Shown piece by piece: positions 6,596 through 12,849 of a stretch of DNA of 18,084 bases. The position numbers and the translations under genes were made by a program. The DNA is from Deltaproteobacteria bacterium UBA2385 (GTDB lineage Bacteria > Myxococcota_A > UBA796 > UBA2385). The DNA lies in the NCBI GenBank assembly GCA_002343455.1, contig DDSR01000059.1, forward strand, positions 1-18,084, given 5' to 3'. Every line of letters begins with the position of its first letter. The first letter of the stretch is position 1. The notes under the pieces are model-generated. The model ran no database searches and was not told the DNA's origin. It saw only the letters and a program-made list of their open reading frames with translations.

Positions 6596-7363
6596 ATGCT
6601 CGCCCTCCTGCTCCTCGCCTCAGCGACCCTCGCCGCCTCTCCCGACCTCGGCCAGCTCCGGCAGGGCTGGGAGGGCTGGCAGGGGCTGCTGGCCAGCCAG
6701 GGCCGCATGCCCGTCGCCCTGAGAGAGGTCGATCTCGCCCAGGTCGCGGCGGGAGAGGTCGCCCGACAGCGCGAGAAGCTGGGCGGGACCGACCGGGTCG
6801 TCGGTGCCGCCTGGAGCGCGCTGCCCCGGGACGCGCTCTGGGTCGCCATCCTCGACGACGCCTGCCACACCCTGGTGAAGGGCCTGACCGAGCGGCACCT
6901 GGCGCCCGAGCTGCCCGGCCAGAAGATCCTCTACCAGCACCTGCGGCTGCCCTGGCCGCTCAGCGCGCGGCAGTGGATCATCGACATCCGCAACAACGAC
7001 AGCCTCTACCGCTCCAGCGCGGGCGGGCTCTGGGAGCGGACCTGGACGCTGGCCGAGCGGAGAGAGGAGCGCGCCGCGATGATCGGCGAGGCGGGCTTCC
7101 CCGAGCCGGGGGCCGTCTGGACGCCCCTCAACGAGGGGGGCTGGCTGCTGCTCGACGTCGGCGAGGGGACCCTGCTCGTCTACCACGGACGCGCAGACGT
7201 CGGAGGCGCCGTGCCGGCCGAGCTGAGCACACGATTCGCCCTCTCCACCCTGGAAGAGCTGCTCCGCGGCGTGATCGAGCGCGCGGAGCAGGTCTCGGGC
7301 CACTACCGGACCGGCCACACCCCGGTGGTCCGACCCGATGGCAGCGCCATCGCCCCCTGGTGA
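6596..7363 (+). CDS. Secreted START-like lipid-binding protein
   Basis: A 255-residue protein with a cleavable signal peptide (MLALLLLASATLAAS, about residues 1-15, no lipobox Cys), so it should be exported to the periplasm or beyond. The rest resembles a StAR-related (START/SRPBCC) domain: VVGAAWSALPRDALWVAILDD at about 68-88, split in its middle by typical turns, then YQHLRLPWPLSARQWIIDI at about 118-136. The latter is the hallmark PWP-x-SxR strand. START domains enclose lipids, sterols or other hydrophobic ligands in a helix-grip cavity. The ligand cannot be read from sequence. No Shine-Dalgarno sequence is present; a TAGCCT hexamer seven bases upstream suggests a leaderless transcript. 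It is divergent from the lipoprotein gene and convergent with the cytochrome gene, with 21 bases between the two stops. It therefore appears to be transcribed alone. Confidence 0.85.
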   Translation: MLALLLLASATLAASPDLGQLRQGWEGWQGLLASQGRMPVALREVDLAQVAAGEVARQREKLGGTDRVVGAAWSALPRDALWVAILDDACHTLVKGLTERHLAPELPGQKILYQHLRLPWPLSARQWIIDIRNNDSLYRSSAGGLWERTWTLAERREERAAMIGEAGFPEPGAVWTPLNEGGWLLLDVGEGTLLVYHGRADVGGAVPAELSTRFALSTLEELLRGVIERAEQVSGHYRTGHTPVVRPDGSAIAPW

Positions 7364-7384
7364 TCTCTCCGCGCGCCTGATCCC

Positions 7385-7738
7385 TCAGAAGCTGGCGCGC
7401 AGGAAGGCGAGGATGTCGGCCGCCTCCTGGTTCTCGAGCGAGACCGGGGCCATGTTGCCGATGCCGTTGATCATCACGTCGACGATGTGGTCGTCGCTGG
7501 CGTCGGGGACCTTGGCGCTGAGCATCGGCGCGGTGCCGCTGTCGCCGTCGACGCCGTGGCAGCCGGAGCAGCTGCTGGCGAAGAGGGCCTCGCCGCCGGT
7601 TTCGTCGCCTTGCAGGGCCAGGATCTCGCTGACGACGTCGACGGTGGCGCCGTCGCCCGAGTCGTCGGTGTCCTTGTCGCCGCAGCCGACGGCGAGGAGG
7701 GTGAGGCTGAGTACGGCCAAGGGGAAGGTGCGGGCGAT
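7385..7738 (-). CDS. Lipid-anchored class I c-type cytochrome (non-canonical start)
   Basis: A short cytochrome c of about 117 residues. It has a lipoprotein signal ending LLAVGC (Cys19), an acidic linker (GDKDTDDSGDG), a haem site CSGCH at 57-61, and a likely sixth ligand Met96 in GNMAPVS. It should carry one covalent haem on an envelope membrane and pass electrons. The start is odd. The only nearby standard codon, TTG at 7720, has no Shine-Dalgarno sequence and would remove the Arg-bearing n-region. An ATC at 7738-7736 has GGAGG five bases upstream and gives MARTFPLAVLSLTLLAVGC. A CTG at 7750-7748 has AGGAGG six bases upstream. I list the ATC version, but CTG is equally credible. The frame stays open far upstream only because it shadows the thioredoxin gene. 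Confidence 0.85.
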   Translation of the reverse strand: MARTFPLAVLSLTLLAVGCGDKDTDDSGDGATVDVVSEILALQGDETGGEALFASSCSGCHGVDGDSGTAPMLSAKVPDASDDHIVDVMINGIGNMAPVSLENQEAADILAFLRASF

Positions 7739-7743
7739 GGGTG

Positions 7744-7762
7744 CCTCCAGGATGGGCCTCCT
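7744..7762 (-). promoter_or_regulatory. Two ribosome binding sites before the cytochrome gene
   Basis: On the minus strand AGGAGG (7762-7757) lies six bases before a CTG codon. GGAGG (7748-7744) lies five bases before an ATC codon in the same frame. Both spacings are good. They point to initiation here rather than at the TTG 24 or more bases downstream. Confidence 0.55.
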
Positions 7763-7861
7763 GCCTATGTCCGCGGAGGAGGGGTGTCCAATGGGACGGA
7801 TTGGTCGCTTCCGGCGGACAATTGATTGACATTCCAACTCGCCAGCCCCATCCGCCGGCGC

Positions 7862-7867
7862 TATCCT
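7862..7867 (+). promoter_or_regulatory. Candidate -10 hexamer for the thioredoxin lipoprotein gene
   Basis: TATCCT lies 36 bases before the ATG at 7904, leaving room for a short leader that contains GGAG. A TTGACA at 7826-7831 is too far away (30 bases) to pair with it, so the -35 element is undefined. The region 7763-7861 otherwise holds nothing that I recognise. Confidence 0.35.
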
Positions 7868-7903
7868 ATGGGCGATTCGATCCCACTCCCATCTGGAGCT
7901 CAC

Positions 7904-8701
7904 ATGACCCTCACGGCAAGCCTCCTCCTCTCCGTCGCGCTCCTGGGCTGCGGCGAGTCCGACAAGGAAGGCGATGGCGGCGACGAAACCGGTGATCTCG
8001 ACAACGACGGGGACGGCCTGACCAACGCCGAAGAGAGCGATCTGGGCCTCGACCCCGACAGCGTCGACAGCGATGGCGACACCTACTGGGACTCCTGGGA
8101 GCTCGACGAGGGCACCGACCCTGTCGATCCCGACAACCGCATCTACACCGGCTACTGGCCCTACCAGCCCGACAAGGACAGCTACCCGCAGTCCGACGGC
8201 TCGGACTTCACGGCCACCCAGTGGGACGCGATGCCCCGGGTGAGCCTGATCGACCAGTGGGGCGACGAGGTGGACATCCACGACTTCGCCGGCCAGGGCA
8301 AGTACGTCATGCTGGACGTCTCGGCGATCTGGTGCGGGCCCTGCAACGGGCTGGCCAGCTGGCTCTCCGGCGGCCGCGACGACTACGGCTTCGACAGCGC
8401 CTGGCCCGAGATCAAGGAGATGGTCGAGAACGGCGACATCTACTGGCTGACGGTGCTGGTCCAGGACAACCAGGGCAACACCCCCGAGCTGAACGACATC
8501 GAGGGCTGGTACGACGACTACCCGGATCCCCATGTCCCGGTCCTCGCGGACGACGGCACCTGGATCAACGTCGCCCCGGCCTACCCCTCGATGTACCTCT
8601 TCACCGAAGAGATGGAGCTCTACCAGGGCCCCGGTGGTGTCAACCACTACAAGCCCATGGATGTCCTGGTCGAGCTCTACGGCGAGATCACCGCGGGCTG
8701 A
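7904..8701 (+). CDS. Calcium-repeat thioredoxin-fold lipoprotein, copy 1
   Basis: A 265-residue lipoprotein. The signal peptide ends at lipobox LLGC (Cys16). Residues 31-66 hold two thrombospondin type 3-like calcium loops (DNDGDGLTNAEE and DSDGDTYWDSWE). A TlpA/thioredoxin-like domain fills about 105-265, with active-site CGPC at 144-147 after VMLDVSAIW, and a likely cis-Pro at P228 in AYPSMYL. It should be anchored in the envelope and reduce or exchange disulfides on secreted proteins; the direction of electron flow is unknown. The ATG at 7904 has TGGAG five bases upstream and starts a proper signal. An in-frame ATG at 7826 would bury the signal and is rejected. It is followed 65 bases later by a paralogue. 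A divergent haem lipoprotein next door may be a redox partner, but this is speculative. Confidence 0.92.
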   Translation: MTLTASLLLSVALLGCGESDKEGDGGDETGDLDNDGDGLTNAEESDLGLDPDSVDSDGDTYWDSWELDEGTDPVDPDNRIYTGYWPYQPDKDSYPQSDGSDFTATQWDAMPRVSLIDQWGDEVDIHDFAGQGKYVMLDVSAIWCGPCNGLASWLSGGRDDYGFDSAWPEIKEMVENGDIYWLTVLVQDNQGNTPELNDIEGWYDDYPDPHVPVLADDGTWINVAPAYPSMYLFTEEMELYQGPGGVNHYKPMDVLVELYGEITAG

Positions 8702-8766
8702 GCGCCCAGTCCTGAGTCCTGCCGCTCGGCGTCGCTGGCGGCCTTGACCTTCCCCCTGGAGTTGTC

Positions 8767-9510
8767 ATGCGCAAGCTTCCCGCCTCTCTCGCCCTGATCG
8801 GCCTGTTCACCATGGGCTGCTTCCTCAAGAAGGACAAGGACGGCGACGACGGCGCTGACAGCGACGGCGACGGGCTCAGCGACACCGAGGAGCTCGCCGC
8901 CGGCTCGGACCCGAACGACGTCGACAGCGACGGCGACGGGCAGGACGACGGGGAAGAGGTGGCCAACGGGACCAGCCCGACCAACCCCTACTCCTTCACC
9001 TACGAGCACGGCGACTACAACGTCGGCGACTGCGCCGAGCCCCCGACCGCCACCTCGCCCAGCGGCCCCAACAATTCCTACGCCGACACCTGGGCCGTCG
9101 GAGACACCGTCTCCAACTTCACCATGCAGGACCAGTACGGCCAGCAGGTCCACCTCTACAGCTTCTGCGGGCAGCACATCATGATCGCCTTCGGCGCGAT
9201 GTGGTGCGGGCCCTGCCAGTCGCTGGCGGCCGAGGTCCAGTACCTCCAGGACATCTACGGCCCCGAGGGCTTCCAGGCGATCGAGATCCTGATCGAAGAC
9301 ACCGGCGCCAACACGCCGGATCAGACCGATCTGCAGACCTGGGCCGCCGACTTCTCGCTGACCAGCGTGCCCGTGCTCTCCGACGCCGACCAGTCGGCCT
9401 GGCCCATCTACGAGCAGGACTGGGGCATCCCGACCGTCGTGCACATCGGACCGGACATGAAGGTGCTGGCCGTAGACACCGGGGACTACACCCCCGCGCC
9501 CTGGTTCTAG
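8767..9510 (+). CDS. Calcium-repeat thioredoxin-fold lipoprotein, copy 2
   Basis: A 247-residue paralogue of the preceding gene with the same order of parts. The lipobox is FTMGC (Cys18) after a basic MRK start. Two calcium loops (DSDGDGLSDTEE and DVDSDGDGQDDGEE) lie at 31-64, and a thioredoxin-like domain spans about 108-247 with CGPC at 147-150 and cis-Pro P222 in GIPTVVHI. It differs by two extra Cys, C89 (VGDCAEPP) and C134 (YSFCGQH), which could form a structural or second redox disulfide. The YSFCGQ-to-MWCGPC spacing is a common variant in redoxin-like lipoproteins of this bacterial group, as far as I recall. GGAG stands six bases before the ATG. The molybdoenzyme gene starts 20 bases after its stop, so the four plus-strand genes may share a transcript. 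Confidence 0.92.
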   Translation: MRKLPASLALIGLFTMGCFLKKDKDGDDGADSDGDGLSDTEELAAGSDPNDVDSDGDGQDDGEEVANGTSPTNPYSFTYEHGDYNVGDCAEPPTATSPSGPNNSYADTWAVGDTVSNFTMQDQYGQQVHLYSFCGQHIMIAFGAMWCGPCQSLAAEVQYLQDIYGPEGFQAIEILIEDTGANTPDQTDLQTWAADFSLTSVPVLSDADQSAWPIYEQDWGIPTVVHIGPDMKVLAVDTGDYTPAPWF

Positions 9511-9530
9511 ACCGGGCGCAGCAGGCGGGA

Positions 9531-11330
9531 ATGGAGAGCAGGCAGGGCCAGGCGGGGGCTCCGGTTCCCGGCGAGCCCGGCAGGGTGTCGCTATTGCCCC
9601 TGGGCATCGGCCACCCCGAGGCGCCTTCGCCGGTGCGACGGGTCGCTGACACCCTCTGGCAAGGGCGTGGGGAGCTCGCGGCCAGCCTCGACCTGCTGGT
9701 CAACGGGGTCTGCGAGGGCTGCTGCCTGGGACCGCGGGGGCTGGCCGACGACGCCGCGCCCGGGATGCACATCTGCGAGCGGCGGCTGGAAGGGTTGGCC
9801 GCCCACACCGCCGAGCCGGTGGTGCCGGCCGATGTGATCGACGCGGCGCGGCTGCGGGGCCGCCCGACCGCCGAACGAGAGGCCCTGGGCCGCATCGTCC
9901 AGCCCTTCCGCTGGCGTCGGGCAGAGCGGGGCTACCAGGCGGTCTCCTGGGCGCAGGCCTTCGAGGAGCTGCGCCCCCGGCTGCGAGAGGCCGCGCCCGA
10001 AGCCTCGGCTGCGCTGCTGCGACCGGCGGGGGGTAGCCTGGAGACCTTCGCCGCCGCGTCAGCGCTCTGGATGGGCTCCGAGCGGGTCTTCCTTGCCCGG
10101 GAGGAGGGCGTCAGCGCCGCCCAGCGAGCCCTCGCGTCGCGGCTTGGGGACGAGGCGGCCTCCTGCTCGCTGGTCGACCTCGCCGAGGCCGACCTGATCC
10201 TCCTGGTCGGCATCGACCCCGGGCGCAGCCACCCCGATCTCCTGCGGCTGATCGAGCGGGCCCGCCGACGAGGGGCGCGGGTGCTGGCCCTGGCCCCGGA
10301 CCGCCTGCCCGAGAGCGAGCAGGCCTGGACCCTGGGCAGCGTGAAGAGCGCGCTCTTCGGCTCCCGGCTGATCGACGACCTCGTCCTGCTGCGGCCACGC
10401 GCCGACGGCGAGCTGCTCCAGGCCGTGCTGCGGCGCCTGGACGAGCGCGGAGAGCTGCAGGGCAGGGGCTCCGAGCAGCGCGCCGACGGCCTCCCCCAGC
10501 TCCGCGAGGCCCTGGCCGCCCTGGATCCCGCCGCCCTCCGCGAGGCCTGCGCGGTCGACCCGGCCCGCGTCGACTGGATCGCCGAGCTGCTCTGTCGAGC
10601 CCGCACCGTGGTCAGCGTCGTCGGCGCCGGTCTCTGCCGGGAGCCCCTCTCCGCCGCCCGGGCCATGGCCGCCCTGGCCCACCTCCACCTCGGCCTGGGC
10701 CTGCTCGGTCGTCCGGGCTGCGGCATCCTCCCCCTCTTCGAGGACGAGGGCGAGCGCGGCGCCCGAGAGCTGGGCCTCGGCGGCGACGCCCAGCGCCTCG
10801 CCGACGCGCTGAGCGCCCGCCCGCACCGCCTGCTGCTGACCATCGGCGACGATCCGCTCGGCGCCCTCCGCCAGCCGGGGCCGCTGCTCTTGGCGATGGC
10901 CGGCCTGCCCCTGGCCGTCCACCTCACCGGCCGCGTGCAGGAGCTGCACCTCCAGCCCCTGGCCGAGGAGACCTGGCTGCTGCCCCTGCAATCCCGCTAC
11001 ACCCAGGAGGGCGGCGCCCTGGTGGCCACCGTCGAGCGCCGGCTGCGCTACTCGCCCGAGATCGGCGGCCTCCCGGTCGGCGAGGCGCTGCCCGGCTGGA
11101 GCGTCCTGGCCGAGCTCGACCGCCTCGCCCGCGGCGCCCCGCGCGGCAGCGGGGATCCTCCCTCGCTTCAGGACCTTCGCCGCAGGCTGCCGGAGCTCCA
11201 GCCCGCCTGGCGCGGGGTCGAGGGCCTCGACTCCGAGGGCGACCACCTCCAGCGCGACGGCCGCCTGCTCTTCACCGCCGGCTTCCCGGCCATGCCCGGG
11301 GGCCGCGCGCGCTTCCACGTGGAACCCTGA
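9531..11330 (+). CDS. YdeP-like molybdopterin oxidoreductase lacking the C-terminal domain
   Basis: A 599-residue protein related to the formate-dehydrogenase alpha / YdeP branch of the DMSO-reductase superfamily. Residues 36-90 (VRRVADTLWQGRGEL, NGVCEGCCLGPRG, HICERRLEGLA) align by eye with the YdeP N-terminus, including Cys61, Cys64, Cys65 and Cys82. About 112-180 matches the WDEAF and GR-SxE region that binds one pterin. LGLLGRPGCG at about 389-398 corresponds to the family's RGNIGRPGAG. The protein ends at GGRARFHVEP, exactly where the C-terminal molybdopterin dinucleotide-binding domain normally starts, so it is about 150 residues shorter than typical YdeP. The next gene, fdhD, begins in the overlapping TGATG, so no hidden continuation exists there. 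No export signal is seen. The substrate is unknown; formate is not assured. Confidence 0.82.
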   Translation: MESRQGQAGAPVPGEPGRVSLLPLGIGHPEAPSPVRRVADTLWQGRGELAASLDLLVNGVCEGCCLGPRGLADDAAPGMHICERRLEGLAAHTAEPVVPADVIDAARLRGRPTAEREALGRIVQPFRWRRAERGYQAVSWAQAFEELRPRLREAAPEASAALLRPAGGSLETFAAASALWMGSERVFLAREEGVSAAQRALASRLGDEAASCSLVDLAEADLILLVGIDPGRSHPDLLRLIERARRRGARVLALAPDRLPESEQAWTLGSVKSALFGSRLIDDLVLLRPRADGELLQAVLRRLDERGELQGRGSEQRADGLPQLREALAALDPAALREACAVDPARVDWIAELLCRARTVVSVVGAGLCREPLSAARAMAALAHLHLGLGLLGRPGCGILPLFEDEGERGARELGLGGDAQRLADALSARPHRLLLTIGDDPLGALRQPGPLLLAMAGLPLAVHLTGRVQELHLQPLAEETWLLPLQSRYTQEGGALVATVERRLRYSPEIGGLPVGEALPGWSVLAELDRLARGAPRGSGDPPSLQDLRRRLPELQPAWRGVEGLDSEGDHLQRDGRLLFTAGFPAMPGGRARFHVEP

Positions 11331-12187
11331 TGCGCGAGCCCCGCTGGTCGGGCACGGAGCCGGGCGCGTCGGAGGCCGGCCAGGAGCCCGCCCTGGATGT
11401 GCAGGTCCAGGTCGGGCTGGTCCGACGCCTGCGCGGCGGCCGCTGGGGAGAGGCGCAGGAGGACCCCGTCGCCGTCGAGGAGCCCCTGGAGATCCGCCTG
11501 GAGGGCCTGCCGGCCGCCATCACCATGCGCACCCCCGGCCACGACCTGGACCTCGTCGCCGGCTTCCTGCTGGGCGAGGGGGTGATCGACGGCCCCGACG
11601 ACATCCTGGCCATGGCCCACGTCGAGGAGCCCAGCCGCCCCGAGGGCAACACCGTCGATGTGCGCCTCTCGCCCGGCGTGCCCCAGGCGCGCCGCCAGCG
11701 GGCCCAGCGCGAGCGCTACGCCAGCAGCTCCTGCGGCGTCTGTGGCAAGGCCAGCATCGAGGCCCTCCGCCTCCAGGCGCCGCCCGTCTCCTCGCAGTTC
11801 GAGCTCGAGCCCGAGCGGCTGCTGGCCCTCCCCGCCCTCCTCCGGCAGGCCCAGGCCGCCTTCGCCCGGACCGGCGGCCTGCACGCGGCGGCCCTGGTGG
11901 ACGGGCAAGGTCGGATCGAGGTCCTGCGCGAGGACATCGGCCGCCACAACGCCGTCGACAAGGTCCTCGGCTGGCGGCTGCGGGCCGAGCGCCTCCCCGT
12001 CGAGGACCGCCTGCTGCTGATCTCCGGGCGGGCCGGCTTCGAGATCGTCCAGAAGGCCTGGATGGCGGGCGTGCCGGCCATCGCCGCCGTCGGCGCCCCC
12101 AGCAGCCTGGCCGTCTCCCTCTGCCGGGAGGCGGGCATCAAGCTCTACGGCTTCCTGCGCGCCGACGGGGTCAACCGCTACCTCTGA
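11330..12187 (+). CDS. fdhD: FdhD, sulfurtransferase for formate dehydrogenase-type molybdoenzymes
   Basis: A 285-residue cytoplasmic accessory protein. In characterised bacteria FdhD carries sulfur from the cysteine desulfurase IscS to the bis-MGD cofactor of formate dehydrogenase, which is needed for activity. Family marks are all present: SSCGVCGKASIE with Cys135 and Cys138, EDIGRHNAVDKVLG at 201-214, and SGRAGFEIVQKAWMAGVPAI at 232-251, followed by GAPSSLAV. The length is normal. The start overlaps the stop of the molybdoenzyme by one base (TGATG), which implies tight translational coupling and a dedicated pair. The 3' end overlaps the convergent methyltransferase gene by ten bases. The identification is firm, and it supports the reading of its neighbour as a molybdenum enzyme. 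Confidence 0.96.
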   Translation: MREPRWSGTEPGASEAGQEPALDVQVQVGLVRRLRGGRWGEAQEDPVAVEEPLEIRLEGLPAAITMRTPGHDLDLVAGFLLGEGVIDGPDDILAMAHVEEPSRPEGNTVDVRLSPGVPQARRQRAQRERYASSSCGVCGKASIEALRLQAPPVSSQFELEPERLLALPALLRQAQAAFARTGGLHAAALVDGQGRIEVLREDIGRHNAVDKVLGWRLRAERLPVEDRLLLISGRAGFEIVQKAWMAGVPAIAAVGAPSSLAVSLCREAGIKLYGFLRADGVNRYL

Positions 12188-12849
12188 GCCGGCTGGTGGA
12201 AGACCCGGAAGGCGGCGTTGCCGTAGCGCAGGTCCAGCACCGGCTCGAAGGCCCCCGCCAGGGGGATCAGCGCGTCGTGGCGGGCCTTGTTGAGGATGAT
12301 CCAGGCCGGCCGGGGCGCCCGCCGCAGGGAGGCGCCGATGTTCTCCAGCACCGCCGCCAGCACCACCTCGTCGAAGGGGTTGAAGGCGTAGAAGACGTGC
12401 AGATCGTCGTCGATCTCCAGGCGGGCGGCGTCGACCTGCAGCAGCTCGACCCGCTCCAGGCCGCTCCGTCGCAGGTTCTGCCGCGCCACGGCGCAGAGCT
12501 CCGGCGAGTACTCCACCCCCACCACCCGCAAGAAGGGCATGGCCGCCGCCAGGATCAGGATCCGCCCCTTGCCCGAGCCCAGGTCCAGGAAGCCCAGCCC
12601 CTCGGGCAGGTCGAGGGCGCGCATCAGGGCCCGGAAGTGGCGGACCCGGGTGGGGTGGTAGTCGCGGCCATGGGGGGCGTTCTCGCCCAGCACCGGGCTG
12701 GCCCGGTCCAGCGCGACGAAGCGGCGGGTGTCCACCCCTCCGCGCAGCTCGAAGAGCAGGTCCTCGACGATGCTCAGCCCGGTCTGGGCGAGCTGGCGGG
12801 GGCCGGCCTTCCGTAAGCGCCCCAAGGCGGAGGCGGGCGCGCTTCTCAT
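12178..12849 (-). CDS. Class I SAM-dependent methyltransferase, target unknown
   Basis: A 223-residue soluble protein with a Rossmann methyltransferase core. Motif I is FLDLGSGKGRILILAA at 87-102, the acidic end of strand 2 is E113 in VVGVEYS, motif II/III is ELLQVDAARL at 135-144, and the post-motif is VFYAFNPFDEVV at 152-163. The NPFD motif occurs in a group of small bacterial methyltransferases without agreed substrate. The basic N-terminal 30 residues may bind a nucleic acid or a lipid surface. The ATG at 12849-12847 overlaps the stop of the CNNM gene as ATGA and has GGAG upstream. The stop lies inside the end of fdhD on the other strand. It is the last gene of a five-gene minus-strand operon. 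Confidence 0.87.
   Translation of the reverse strand: MRSAPASALGRLRKAGPRQLAQTGLSIVEDLLFELRGGVDTRRFVALDRASPVLGENAPHGRDYHPTRVRHFRALMRALDLPEGLGFLDLGSGKGRILILAAAMPFLRVVGVEYSPELCAVARQNLRRSGLERVELLQVDAARLEIDDDLHVFYAFNPFDEVVLAAVLENIGASLRRAPRPAWIILNKARHDALIPLAGAFEPVLDLRYGNAAFRVFHQPAQR

Noticed and set aside
7826..7867. TTGACA and TATCCT as one promoter
   Set aside because: The two hexamers are 30 bases apart, far beyond the 16-18 bases needed for sigma-70-type recognition.
7826..7903. Earlier ATG for the first thioredoxin lipoprotein
   Set aside because: It would place 26 residues before the signal peptide. The ATG at 7904 has a good Shine-Dalgarno sequence and a proper lipobox distance.
7739..8647. 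Upstream extension of the cytochrome gene over the divergent region
   Set aside because: The extended part is antisense to the first thioredoxin lipoprotein gene and would bury the lipoprotein signal in the middle of the protein.
8702..8766. Terminator or small gene between the two thioredoxin lipoproteins
   Set aside because: It has a 7-base tandem repeat (AGTCCTG twice, 8708-8721) and a weak GCCGC/GCGGC stem with a 12-base loop, but no T-run and no reading frame of note.
11280..11400. Frameshift hiding the missing C-terminal domain of the molybdoenzyme
   Set aside because: The bases after the stop encode the N-terminus of FdhD. No frame there resembles a molybdopterin dinucleotide-binding domain.
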